From: a bacterium
GTDB lineage: Bacteria; Patescibacteriota; Minisyncoccia; Minisyncoccales; PEYH01
DNA length: 15,810 nt
NCBI GenBank assembly: GCA_021161645.1
Contig: JAGHAC010000009.1
Span: 1 to 15,810, forward strand
Direction of reading: 5' to 3'
Part shown: piece after piece, positions 7,216 to 14,452 of the stretch
How positions within the stretch are numbered: the stretch's first letter is position 1
Layout of the letters: the number at the start of each line of letters is the position of its first letter
Notes under the pieces: generated by a model
What the model was told of the DNA's origin: nothing
Seen by the model: only the letters and a program-made list of their open reading frames with translations
Databases searched by the model: none
Position numbers and translations under genes: made by a program

Positions 7216-7223
7216 TTTAAAAT

Positions 7224-7811
7224 ATGATCCTTTTGGTGGGGCTAGGCAACCCCGGAAAAAAATTTGCGAATACGCGCCACAATGTGGGCTTCGATTTTTT
7301 AGACCATCTATATAAGTTGGGAAACTTTTCTCCTTGGCAAGAAAAGAAACGGCTTAAGTCAGTTGTCTCTCATGGCTTGCTTTTTAAGAAAGAAGTAATT
7401 CTCGCCAAACCTCAAACTTTTATGAATAATTCGGGAACAGCTGTTTTAAAGCTACTTCGGTTTCATAAAGTTCCTCTTTCCCATCTTTGGATTGTTCATG
7501 ATGATATAGATCTTTTACTGGGAAACTTTAGAATTGTCAAAAATCGGGGAGCTGCTGGACATAATGGGGTAAAATCTATTATTCAATTTTTGGGCAATAA
7601 AAACTTTACAAGATTCAGGGTTGGAATTCAGCCAAAAAAATTTCCTAAAAATTATGACCGAAAAGTTTTTGTTCTTGAAAAATTCAATAGAAAAGAGCAA
7701 AAAGTTTTAGATAAGGTAAAAAAAGATTTTTCCGAAGCGGTAAAAATGGCTCTTCAGAATGATATCCAAAAAGCAATGACTGAATTTAATAAAAAAAGGA
7801 GCGCTGTTTAG
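7224..7811 (+). CDS. pth: Peptidyl-tRNA hydrolase
   Basis: Releases tRNA from peptidyl-tRNAs dropped by stalled ribosomes. Motifs of the bacterial Pth family: LLVGLGNPGKKFANTRHNVG (3-22) with Asn9 and catalytic His19, FMNNSG (66-71), VHDDIDL (91-97) with Asp93, and RGAAGHNGVKSI (108-119) with Asn114. Length 195 is normal. The last codons and the TAG stop form part of the hairpin that terminates the converging orphan gene, with which pth overlaps by 4 bp. Confidence 0.97.
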   Translation: MILLVGLGNPGKKFANTRHNVGFDFLDHLYKLGNFSPWQEKKRLKSVVSHGLLFKKEVILAKPQTFMNNSGTAVLKLLRFHKVPLSHLWIVHDDIDLLLGNFRIVKNRGAAGHNGVKSIIQFLGNKNFTRFRVGIQPKKFPKNYDRKVFVLEKFNRKEQKVLDKVKKDFSEAVKMALQNDIQKAMTEFNKKRSAV

Positions 7812-7819
7812 CAGCGCTC
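7799..7819 (-). terminator. Intrinsic terminator of the orphan gene, embedded in the pth 3' end
   Basis: 8-bp stem GAGCGCTG / CAGCGCTC with a 5-nt loop. On the minus strand it is followed by one C and then seven T, a standard terminator. On plus no T-run follows. The loop holds both stop codons: pth TAG (7809-7811) and the orphan gene's TAA (7810-7808). Confidence 0.75.
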
Positions 7820-7993
7820 TTGCTCGGCAAAGAACTCCTCCAGATTCTTCAAAATGAATTCTTTTTGTGCTCTAGCCGACCATACCATTTTTACTTCCCC
7901 GTTCGGATCTACAAGCAACAAATTATGGGGATCATCCTTGAGCTCCCACCCTGGAGGCAGAAGATCCTTTATCTCAGACCAGTCTATTGTCAT
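7808..7993 (-). CDS. Uncharacterised 61-residue acidic protein
   Basis: I do not recognise this protein. It is Trp- and acid-rich: MTIDWSEIKDLLPPGWEL, then VDPNGEVKMVWSARAQ, then a helical C-terminus KNLEEFFAEQERC. No signal peptide or membrane segment is seen. The reading is supported by an unusually good ribosome-binding site (GGAGG five bases before the ATG), by a dedicated terminator, and by more balanced codon choice than the opposite strand. The 63-codon frame antisense to it (7820-8011) looks like a shadow. It diverges from dprA and converges on pth. The Pro-Pro-Gly-Trp turn, the Asp-Pro-Asn-Gly turn and Trp-rich strands suggest a small beta fold plus a helix. No function can be assigned. 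Confidence 0.75.
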   Translation of the reverse strand: MTIDWSEIKDLLPPGWELKDDPHNLLLVDPNGEVKMVWSARAQKEFILKNLEEFFAEQERC

Positions 7994-8010
7994 CTCTTCC
8001 TCCTCTCCTA
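7994..8010 (-). promoter_or_regulatory. Strong Shine-Dalgarno of the orphan gene
   Basis: On the minus strand, AGGAGAGGAGGAAGAG directly precedes the ATG at 7993, with GGAGG 5 nt away. It is the best ribosome-binding site in the window and contrasts with the SD-less neighbours, so this gene may be translated at a different rate or under different control. Confidence 0.75.
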
Positions 8011-8060
8011 AATAGGAATGTAAAAAAGCTTTATTGTAAAATTAACATATTTCTCTAATT

Positions 8061-8924
8061 TTGTCAAACAAAATACTAAAAATTGATAGTTCTCACTACT
8101 TATTTCCCGATTGCCTTAAAAAAATTCCGCGCCCGCCAAAAGTATTGTACTTAATGGGCAACCTTGAACTTTTAAAAGCGCGTGCTCCTTACTTAGCTGT
8201 TGTTGGCACAAGAAGATGCACTGACTATGGCAAAAAGGCAGTAATTGATTTTACAAAAACTCTAACCTTAGCTGGACTTATTATTGTTAGCGGACTTGCT
8301 AAAGGCATTGATACTTTAGCTCACAAAACCTGTATTGAACACAAGGGAAAAACTATTGCTGTTCTGGGATCAGGCCTTGATAAAATTTACCCAAAAGAAA
8401 ATAAAAAACTTGCTCAAGAAATTATACAAAATAAAGGATTAATAATCTCTGAATATCCGGCCTCAACCCCTCCTAATCGCTTTCACTTTCCAGAAAGAAA
8501 CAGAATTATCGCCGGATGCTCACTTGGGGTTTTGGTAATTGAAGCGCGAGAAAAATCAGGCGCCTTAATTACTGCTGATTGGGCAACTTCCCAACAAAAA
8601 CCTATTTTTGCAATTCCGGGTTCCGTTTATAATAAAACATCTTCCGGTTGTCACTTCTTAATCAAAAAAGGGGCTCATCTTGTTGATAAACCAGAGAACA
8701 TTCTAAAGTTCTTTAGAATAAAAACTCAAAAGAAAGAAAAAGTTAAAGGAGAAACAAAAGAAGAAAATCTTATTTTAAATCTCTTACGCAACAATACCCT
8801 TCATATTGATCAAATAATTCAAACAACAAAAATGAACCCTCAAGAAGTATTGCAAAACTTATCAAAATTAGAGTTTGGCGGGAAGGTAAAAAATTTAGGC
8901 GGGGGAATTTTCACCGCAATATAA
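8061..8924 (+). CDS. dprA: DNA-processing protein DprA (Smf)
   Basis: Binds incoming single-stranded DNA and loads RecA during natural transformation. The Rossmann-fold core carries VVGTRRCTDYG (47-57), SGLAKGIDTLAH (77-88), FHFPERNRIIAG (141-152), EAREKSGALITA (161-172), IPGS (185-188) and GCHFLIKKGA (196-205). Residues about 232-287 form a C-terminal winged-helix domain. The N-terminal SAM-like domain of longer homologues is reduced to a short SHYLFPDCL segment. The start is a TTG at 8061; the next in-frame ATG (residue 32) would cut into conserved sequence, so TTG is preferred, though not certain. The gap to topA is 37 bp. Confidence 0.94.
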   Translation: MSNKILKIDSSHYLFPDCLKKIPRPPKVLYLMGNLELLKARAPYLAVVGTRRCTDYGKKAVIDFTKTLTLAGLIIVSGLAKGIDTLAHKTCIEHKGKTIAVLGSGLDKIYPKENKKLAQEIIQNKGLIISEYPASTPPNRFHFPERNRIIAGCSLGVLVIEAREKSGALITADWATSQQKPIFAIPGSVYNKTSSGCHFLIKKGAHLVDKPENILKFFRIKTQKKEKVKGETKEENLILNLLRNNTLHIDQIIQTTKMNPQEVLQNLSKLEFGGKVKNLGGGIFTAI

Positions 8925-8944
8925 CAATTATTTTGTAGTTGTGG

Positions 8945-8950
8945 TATAGT
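8945..8950 (+). promoter_or_regulatory. Possible topA -10 element with a very short leader
   Basis: TATAGT ends 11 bp before the topA ATG, so a transcript from here would have only about 4 nt of leader. There is no convincing -35 at 17 bp (TAACAA), so topA may instead be read through from dprA. Confidence 0.35.
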
Positions 8951-8961
8951 AATTTCAATTT

Positions 8962-11019
8962 ATGAGCACAGACACAAATAAAAGTTTAGTCATCGTTGAG
9001 TCACCAACAAAAGCCCATACCATTCAAAGATTCTTAGGGAAGGATTTTTTAGTTCTCTCCTCTTTTGGACATATAAGAGATTTGCCAAAAAGCAGCTTGG
9101 GAGTAGATATAGAAAATAATTTCCAGCCAAAGTTTATAATCCCCAGAAAATCAAGGAAGGTTGTAAACTTTTTAAAAAAAGAAAGTAAAAAAGCAAGTAA
9201 AATAATCCTTGCAACTGATGAAGATAGAGAAGGAGAGGCAATAGCATACCACCTCAAAGAGGTTTTATCTTTAAAAGATTACCAGAGAATTGTTTTTCAT
9301 GAAATTACAGAAAAGGCAATAAAAGAGGCTCTGAACAATCCTCGAAAGATTGATATGGCTCTTGTTTATGCTCAATTTGGAAGAAGAGTATTGGATAGAA
9401 TTGTCGGGTATATGCTATCACCTTTTTTGTGGAGGAAAGTTGCAAGAGGTTTGTCTGCTGGAAGAGTTCAATCTGTGGCGGTACGTTTAATTGTTGAAAG
9501 AGAAAGAGAAATTGAAAGATTTATTCCTGAAGAATATTGGACAATCGAGACAAAGCTTCTCAAATTAAAAATTAACCAAAAAGAGTTTGAGGCAGTTTTA
9601 ATTAAGAAAGATGGAAAAGCAATACCAAAATTAGGAATTAAATCGAAAGAAGAAGCCGAGAAAATTGTAAATGAACTTCAGGATGCGGAGTTTATAGTTA
9701 AAAACATTAAAAGTAAGGAAGCAAAAAAGAACCCGCCCCCACCCTTCATTACGAGTACTCTTCAACAAGAAGCGTGGCAAAGATTAAAGTTTCCTGCCAA
9801 AAAAACAATGTTTTTGGCTCAAAATCTCTATGAAAAAGGTTTTATTACTTATCATAGAACTGACTCTCTAAATCTCTCCAAAATGGCTTTATCTCAGGCA
9901 AGAAAATTCATTGAAGAAAATTTTGGAAAGAATTACTGGCAATACAGAGTATTTAAAACAAAGTCAAAAATTGCCCAAGAGGCCCATGAAGCAATCAGGC
10001 CAACATATGCTCACAATACACCCGAGAATTTAGAAAAAAATTTAGAGAGAGACCAATTAAAGCTTTACGATCTTATCTGGCGAAGATTTTTGGCAACGCA
10101 AATGAAAGAAGCGATTTTCGACTCAACTATTATTGAAATCGAAGCAAATTCAAAATCTCAAAACTCAAAATACACTTTTAGAGCAAGTGGCCAGACTCTA
10201 AAATTCGACGGCTTTCTAAGGATCTATCCACTCTCAATTAAAGAAACCTTCTTGCCACCTTTAGAAGTTAATGAGTTCCTAAAGGCAAAAAAAATTACCC
10301 CGATTCAACACTTCACTCAACCGCCATCAAGATATACGGAAGCCACCTTAATTAAGGCCTTAGAAGAGAATGGCATCGGCCGGCCTTCTACCTATGCTCC
10401 AATTATCTCAACAATTCAGGACAGAAATTATGTACAAAAAGACAGAAAAAAAAGATTTCTTCCCACAGAAATCGGTATAGTTGTTAACGACCTATTGGTA
10501 AAACACTTTCCTAATATTGTAGATATAAAATTTACTGCCAAAATGGAAAAACAACTTGATCAGATTGCCCAAGAAAGAAAACATTGGACAGAAGTTATTA
10601 GAGAATTTTATCAACCTTTTGAAGAAAATTTAAAGAAAAAAGAGAAAGAACTTTCCAAAAAAGAAATTGCGGAAGAAAAAACGAATAAGACCTGCCCTTT
10701 ATGTGGGGCACCGGTGATTATAAAATTGGGAAAATTTGGAAGATTCTATGCCTGTTCCAATTTTCCCAAATGCAAATATACCGCCCCTTTAGAAGAAAAT
10801 CGATTGAAAATAAAATGTCCAAAATGTAAAAAGGGTGAAATTGTTGAAAAAAGAACCCGCAAAGGAAAGGTGTTTTATGCTTGCAACAAATATCCTGAAT
10901 GTGATTTTGCTGTTTGGGATAAACCAACAGGCGAGAAATGTCCAAAATGCGGCTGGCCTCTTTTGCAAACAAAAAGGGGGCAAATTAAATGTTCGAATCC
11001 GGAATGTAATAATAAGTAA
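8962..11019 (+). CDS. topA: DNA topoisomerase I (type IA) with three zinc ribbons
   Basis: Relaxes negative supercoils by passing strands through a transient single-strand break. The Toprim domain (8-115) has Glu13 in VIVESPTKA and DEDREGE at 86-92. GRVQSVAVRLIVERE (168-182) follows. The active-site Tyr297 lies in GFITYHRTDS (293-302). EAHEAIRPT (340-348) and GIGRPSTYA (471-479) are intact. The C-terminus has three Cys4 ribbons: Cys578/581/598/604, Cys619/622/641/647 and Cys660/663/677/682, which bind single-stranded DNA and, in E. coli, RNA polymerase. Length 685 is normal for a three-finger TopA. It follows dprA in the common dprA-topA order. Confidence 0.97.
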   Translation: MSTDTNKSLVIVESPTKAHTIQRFLGKDFLVLSSFGHIRDLPKSSLGVDIENNFQPKFIIPRKSRKVVNFLKKESKKASKIILATDEDREGEAIAYHLKEVLSLKDYQRIVFHEITEKAIKEALNNPRKIDMALVYAQFGRRVLDRIVGYMLSPFLWRKVARGLSAGRVQSVAVRLIVEREREIERFIPEEYWTIETKLLKLKINQKEFEAVLIKKDGKAIPKLGIKSKEEAEKIVNELQDAEFIVKNIKSKEAKKNPPPPFITSTLQQEAWQRLKFPAKKTMFLAQNLYEKGFITYHRTDSLNLSKMALSQARKFIEENFGKNYWQYRVFKTKSKIAQEAHEAIRPTYAHNTPENLEKNLERDQLKLYDLIWRRFLATQMKEAIFDSTIIEIEANSKSQNSKYTFRASGQTLKFDGFLRIYPLSIKETFLPPLEVNEFLKAKKITPIQHFTQPPSRYTEATLIKALEENGIGRPSTYAPIISTIQDRNYVQKDRKKRFLPTEIGIVVNDLLVKHFPNIVDIKFTAKMEKQLDQIAQERKHWTEVIREFYQPFEENLKKKEKELSKKEIAEEKTNKTCPLCGAPVIIKLGKFGRFYACSNFPKCKYTAPLEENRLKIKCPKCKKGEIVEKRTRKGKVFYACNKYPECDFAVWDKPTGEKCPKCGWPLLQTKRGQIKCSNPECNNK

Positions 11020-11051
11020 TCGAGTTGTCGAGTGATTGAGTAATTGAGTAA
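11020..11051. repeat. Four degenerate 8-bp tandem repeats after topA
   Basis: Copies TCGAGTTG, TCGAGTGA, TTGAGTAA and TTGAGTAA begin at the base after the topA stop, then fade into GTAATTAT. They are non-coding and not spaced like CRISPR. They appear to have arisen by local slippage with drift. Confidence 0.8.
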
Positions 11052-11096
11052 GTAATTATAGGTTGTCGGGTTATCAAATCTAAATTCTACCAAAAC

Positions 11097-11134
11097 CGCT
11101 GTAATAACATTGCCATGGCAATGTTATTACAGCG
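11097..11134. repeat. Perfect 38-bp palindrome without loop
   Basis: The sequence equals its own reverse complement across all 38 bases. The centre is CATTGCCATGGCAATG and the ends are CGCTG / CAGCG. It lies 78 bp after the topA stop and 179 bp before the tRNA gene. No T-tract follows on either side, so it is not a standard terminator. It could be a cruciform, a dimeric-protein site, or an RNA hairpin protecting the topA 3' end. Confidence 0.9.
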
Positions 11135-11313
11135 CTCCCTAAAAACAATATTTGTTAAAAATTCTTATTAAAGAAGTTATCTCTGCAAGAACTTCTCCAC
11201 ATCTAGATCGTCTTGGGAAAACTAACCGTAGGAGGAGAAGAAGATTTTTATCGACTTTTGAAGTTTAGAAAAGTTGTTGAAATTTCTAAAAAAGATAATA
11301 AAATAAAGGAGAA
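11135..11313. other. Non-coding stretch between the palindrome and tRNA-Leu
   Basis: It contains an inverted repeat AGAAGTT (11172-11178) / AACTTCT (11190-11196), a purine run AGGAGGAGAAGAAG (11230-11243), and A/T-rich DNA before the tRNA. A weak tRNA promoter may be TTGTTG (11274-11279), 16 bp, TAATAA (11296-11301). One 38-codon frame starting TTG at 11152 and ending 11268 is basic but unconvincing. I recognise no known RNA family. Confidence 0.35.
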
Positions 11314-11397
11314 GCCGGAGTGGCGGAATTGGCAGACGCGATGGACTCAAAATCCATTGCCCTTCGGGGCATGAGGGTTCAAATCCCTCCTCCGGCA
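11314..11397 (+). tRNA. tRNA-Leu (anticodon CAA)
   Basis: A class II tRNA with a complete cloverleaf: acceptor GCCGGAG / CTCCGGC with discriminator A, D stem GCG/CGC, anticodon stem ATGGA/TCCAT with loop CTCAAAA (CAA reads UUG), a long variable arm (TGCC, loop, GGCA), and T stem GAGGG/CCCTC with TTCAAAT. The discriminator is followed by CAA rather than CCA, so the CCA end must be added after transcription. T-rich DNA follows and may terminate the transcript. Confidence 0.97.
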
Positions 11398-11413
11398 CAA
11401 TGAAAGTTTCTAT

Positions 11414-11932
11414 TTAATTTTTTTTAATCCTTTTGAATAGTTCAACAAAAAGCCATCCCACAAAAATTCCAATTATTACTCCAACTAAAATATCGGATGG
11501 CCAATGGAGACCGCAGTAAATTCTAGAGACTCCTATTAAGGCGCTTATGATTAAAAAAAGGGTTCCTAGTTTTTTATTTAAGAAGTAAATTGCCGAAGAT
11601 AAAGCAAAATAAAAAGAAGTATGGCCTGAAGGAAAAGAAGGTGTTGACCCATGAGGTAGTAAAAGATTAGTATGGGTTACCACAAATGGCCGGGGGCGGA
11701 AATAAAGATATCGGATTAACTCTGTTACAACAAACCTTGAGAAAAACGCCGCTAACAATGAGAGAATTGTTAGGTTTTTATACTTTTTGAAGTTTATCAA
11801 CAACAATATAAAAAGAGTAAATAGAATTAGATAACCAGCATATCGAGCAAAAAAAATTGCCAAGTTATCTAAAAAGGGCATTCTGCCCACCGTTTGGTTG
11901 AGAGATTGGAAAATTAAAAAATCGGGGTTCAT
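11414..11932 (-). CDS. PAP2-superfamily membrane phosphatase (possible undecaprenyl-diphosphatase)
   Basis: Integral-membrane lipid phosphatase of 172 residues with the three-part PAP2 active site: R74-x6-R81-P82 in the RYLYFRPRP segment, PSGH (101-104), and S136-R137-x5-H143-x3-D147 in SRIYCGLHWPSD. About five hydrophobic helices surround the motifs. BcrC-like members recycle undecaprenyl diphosphate for peptidoglycan synthesis, and the nearby amino-sugar genes fit that role. Phosphatidylglycerophosphate or another lipid phosphate remains possible. Its ATG overlaps the MFS gene stop by 4 bp (ATGA), so they are translationally coupled. Confidence 0.9.
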   Translation of the reverse strand: MNPDFLIFQSLNQTVGRMPFLDNLAIFFARYAGYLILFTLFILLLINFKKYKNLTILSLLAAFFSRFVVTELIRYLYFRPRPFVVTHTNLLLPHGSTPSFPSGHTSFYFALSSAIYFLNKKLGTLFLIISALIGVSRIYCGLHWPSDILVGVIIGIFVGWLFVELFKRIKKN

Positions 11933-13125
11933 TTTTTTAAAAATTTAAAAGAAGGTAATTTATTTTGAGCCACAAAAATAAGACCTAAAGAAGCGATGGC
12001 AGCAAAAATAAATCCTATCTGGGGTCTTGGGAAGAAGTGAAATATTCCTGCTAAAAATAAAAGAAAGAACAATCTTGAAAGATTAAGAACTATTTCTCGA
12101 TAAATCAAAAATTCATCTGCCTCTTCTTTTTTTAAAGATGCTTTTTCATAAATAGTTGTGGTAAAAGGAACAGATGCCGAGGTTTTAGCAATCCGATAAA
12201 AATTATGGGCCAAGAAAGCACCAAAAGTGTCCTTCACAAAATACTTTACAACCCAGGCCAAAGAGAGTAAAATTGATGCTCCTCTAAGAAGCTTTTTCTT
12301 GTTCTTTTTTTGAGTAATTCTTCCCATATAAATTGCATATAAAGCTGCAATAGCCAATCCTATGGTTGTAATTGCTCCCATCTTTTCAAAGTTAATTCCT
12401 AAAGCAAACATAAATATCGGCCAGAGAAGCGCTATACTTATATCCTCAATTCCCAACGAAGCCAATCCTAAAGTAATTGACTTATTCTTTTTAATTCTCT
12501 GCCATGCTTTGAAATAAGAATCGGTATAAATTTCATGTCTCTCTTTTGAAAGAAAAAGTGGGAAAGTAGAAGCAAAAAGAGTGACCAAAACTACAATAAA
12601 TAAAACTAGATATCCAAAATTGGCTAAAATTAAACCTCCAATTGTTGGACTAATAATATTTGCTGTAAATGATATCCCGCTTAGTTTCCCTACTTCAACT
12701 GCTCTTTTGTCTCTTTCAGTACATCTAACAAAATCTGTATGAAAAGCAGGCCAGAATAATGTCATACCTATTGCCCGAAGAAAAATTGCCGGAATCAATA
12801 AATAACTATTTTGATGAAGAAAAAATAAACAAAGGTAATAAGCAAAAAAGAAAAACTGAGAAATAAGCATCGTGTGCTTTAAGCCAATCCTTGCCATAAT
12901 CTTTCCTCCGAAAACCACAAGCAAACCAAACAATCCATATATTGCCGCCCAAAACAAAAAAGTAGGCAGAAGATTTTTTCCGAAGTAAAGGTAAATAAAG
13001 ATCGGCTCATAAATTCCGACCATTCCCAAAGCCAGGTAGCGGATGGCAACGCTTACAAAAAACTGAGTTGATTCTCTTTTTAAAAAATATTGAAGTAAAA
13101 TTTCCGGAGAAAAACGGTAAGGCAT
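11929..13125 (-). CDS. Major facilitator superfamily transporter
   Basis: 398-residue polytopic membrane protein with about 12 hydrophobic helices in two bundles. The central hydrophilic loop (about 195-220) is rich in Lys/Glu. A degenerate motif A, GGKIMARIGLKHTM, lies in the loop between helices 2 and 3. Other features are LRAIGMTLFWPAFHTDF (helix 4 to loop 4-5), the helix-5 segment SPTIGGLIL, and a short basic C-terminal tail. The substrate is unknown; many exporters have this layout. It is coupled to the PAP2 gene downstream. It is separated from the GlmU-like gene upstream by a 7-bp tandem repeat, which may mark a unit boundary or simply an expandable gap. Confidence 0.85.
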   Translation of the reverse strand: MPYRFSPEILLQYFLKRESTQFFVSVAIRYLALGMVGIYEPIFIYLYFGKNLLPTFLFWAAIYGLFGLLVVFGGKIMARIGLKHTMLISQFFFFAYYLCLFFLHQNSYLLIPAIFLRAIGMTLFWPAFHTDFVRCTERDKRAVEVGKLSGISFTANIISPTIGGLILANFGYLVLFIVVLVTLFASTFPLFLSKERHEIYTDSYFKAWQRIKKNKSITLGLASLGIEDISIALLWPIFMFALGINFEKMGAITTIGLAIAALYAIYMGRITQKKNKKKLLRGASILLSLAWVVKYFVKDTFGAFLAHNFYRIAKTSASVPFTTTIYEKASLKKEEADEFLIYREIVLNLSRLFFLLFLAGIFHFFPRPQIGFIFAAIASLGLIFVAQNKLPSFKFLKK

Positions 13126-13129
13126 AATA

Positions 13130-13170
13130 AAAATTCAAAATTCAAAGTTCAAAATTCAAAATTCAAAATT
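13130..13170. repeat. Tandem 7-bp repeat (AAAATTC), nearly six copies
   Basis: Copies at 13130-13136, 13137-13143, 13144-13150 (AAAGTTC variant), 13151-13157 and 13158-13164, plus a partial AAAATT. The array fills the whole space between the GlmU-like stop and the MFS gene, and the last two bases belong to the GlmU-like TAA. Confidence 0.9.
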
Positions 13171-14350
13171 AGTTAACATCTTCTTTCACCACTTCTCCAG
13201 GAAGGGTTGTTTTATGGGACCAGATTTTTCGTCCCGGATAAATTAAGGTTCCTATTCCTGTTTTAACCCTCTCTCCAAAAACTGTTCCGAATTTCCTTCT
13301 TTTTGTATCTACAAGATCTCCTTTTATCATTGTTTTTATAGTGGCGTCATCATGCCTTAAATTAGCAACAATTGTGCCGGCTCCCAAATTACAATTCTGA
13401 CCAATAATTGAATCTCCAACATAAGACAAATGAGCAACATTTGTATTCTCATAAATAATCGAATTTTTTATCTCTACTGCTTGCCCGATACGACAATTAT
13501 CTCCTATCATTGTATTGCCCCTAATGAAACAGTTGGGACCAATAACGCAATTTTTACCGACGAAAACCGATCCCAAAATATATGTTCCCGCCCTAACAAC
13601 GCTTCCTTTGCCCAAAATTAGCTTTCCTCTAATAGTTGCTCCTTTTTCAATTTTTCCCTCTTTCTTTGATTTTGTCTTCTGTAAAAAGAATTCTACAGCA
13701 TCTAAAAGGTTCCACGAATATGAAACCGGCACCCAATCGTTGGCTTTAACGCAAAATAAATCGTGATCTTTCACAAACTCTCTCAAGTAATCAGGGAACT
13801 CATATTCTCCTCTTTTCGATCTACTGATTTTATATTCAAAAATCTTTTTTGAAAGATAATAAGCTCCAGTATTTGCAAGATCAGAAATTTTCTTCTCTGA
13901 TTTTTCAATAATGTCTTTTATCTTTTCATTTTTCTTGAGAATTACTGCGGCAAAATTACGAGGATCTTCCACCTTTTTGGTTAATATTGCCGGAAATCGC
14001 TCCACCAGTTTTTTCAGATCTTTTTTAAGATAAAAATCGTCTCCGTTAAGAAGAAGAAATCTATCTTTTATGTACTTTGATGCTAATTTTGCTGCTTCTC
14101 CTGTCCCTTGCGGATTCTTTTGCCAAACATACCGAATACTAATTCCCTTATACTTTTTACCTATATATTTCTGAATCATCTCCCCCTTATAGCCAACAAC
14201 TAAAATTACCTCTTTAACAATTCCCCTTAATTGTTCTAAATTATGCTCTAAAATTGATTTATCTAAGATTTTTAAAAGAGGTTTTGGTTGTGTTAAAGTT
14301 AAAGGCTGAAGCCGCACACCATTTCCTGCTGCCAGAATTATTGCCTTCAT
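13169..14350 (-). CDS. GlmU-like bifunctional sugar-1-phosphate nucleotidylyltransferase / acetyltransferase, archaeal type
   Basis: The N-terminal nucleotidyltransferase (1-225) has LAAGNGVRLQPLT (7-19), PKPLLKI (22-28), QGTGEA (81-86) and NGDD (102-105). The C-terminal left-handed beta-helix (about 236-375) of hexapeptide repeats includes NVAHLSYVGDSIIG (304-317) and NLGAGTIVANLRHDD (321-335). His307, Tyr310 and Asn330 fall where the archaeal ST0452-type acetyltransferases have their catalytic residues. This fits GlcN-1-P acetylation plus uridylylation to UDP-GlcNAc, a peptidoglycan precursor. glmS, supplying GlcN-6-P, lies just beyond glyA. The first domain resembles RmlA-type enzymes, so a dTDP- or UDP-glucose role cannot be excluded. 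Length 393 is shorter than E. coli GlmU (456). Confidence 0.85.
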   Translation of the reverse strand: MKAIILAAGNGVRLQPLTLTQPKPLLKILDKSILEHNLEQLRGIVKEVILVVGYKGEMIQKYIGKKYKGISIRYVWQKNPQGTGEAAKLASKYIKDRFLLLNGDDFYLKKDLKKLVERFPAILTKKVEDPRNFAAVILKKNEKIKDIIEKSEKKISDLANTGAYYLSKKIFEYKISRSKRGEYEFPDYLREFVKDHDLFCVKANDWVPVSYSWNLLDAVEFFLQKTKSKKEGKIEKGATIRGKLILGKGSVVRAGTYILGSVFVGKNCVIGPNCFIRGNTMIGDNCRIGQAVEIKNSIIYENTNVAHLSYVGDSIIGQNCNLGAGTIVANLRHDDATIKTMIKGDLVDTKRRKFGTVFGERVKTGIGTLIYPGRKIWSHKTTLPGEVVKEDVN

Positions 14351-14369
14351 AAAAGTTTCTTAATATCTA

Positions 14370-14378
14370 ATAATATCA
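14370..14378 (-). promoter_or_regulatory. Possible extended -10 for the GlmU-like gene
   Basis: On the minus strand TGATATTAT (TG, one base, then TATTAT) ends 19 bp before the ATG at 14350. No good -35 is seen (T-run), which is tolerable for an extended -10 promoter. Confidence 0.35.
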
Positions 14379-14403
14379 CAACTTGGGCCTAAAAAAAACG
14401 AAC

Positions 14404-14431
14404 TTGACGATTCATTGCTCTTTGATAGAGT
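14404..14431 (+). promoter_or_regulatory. Predicted glyA promoter
   Basis: TTGACG (14404-14409), a 16-bp spacer and TAGAGT (14426-14431) stand 21 bp before the glyA ATG. The -35 is strong and the -10 moderate. The leader (GATTTTGATTGT) has no Shine-Dalgarno. Confidence 0.5.
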
Positions 14432-14452
14432 GAAATAATTGATTTTGATTGT

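Noticed and set aside
7820..8011. 63-codon plus-strand frame opposite the orphan gene
   Set aside because: No ribosome-binding site and a composition typical of an antisense shadow, whereas the minus frame has a strong Shine-Dalgarno and a terminator.
11020..11051. Possible CRISPR-like array
   Set aside because: The units are 8 bp and contiguous without spacers, as are the 7-bp arrays; this is tandem slippage rather than CRISPR.
10718..11093. Several 64-84 codon frames over the topA 3' end
   Set aside because: They overlap the zinc-ribbon coding region in other frames and show no motif of their own.
11097..11134. Palindrome as topA intrinsic terminator
   Set aside because: The stem is largely A/T, there is no loop, and no T-run follows on either strand.
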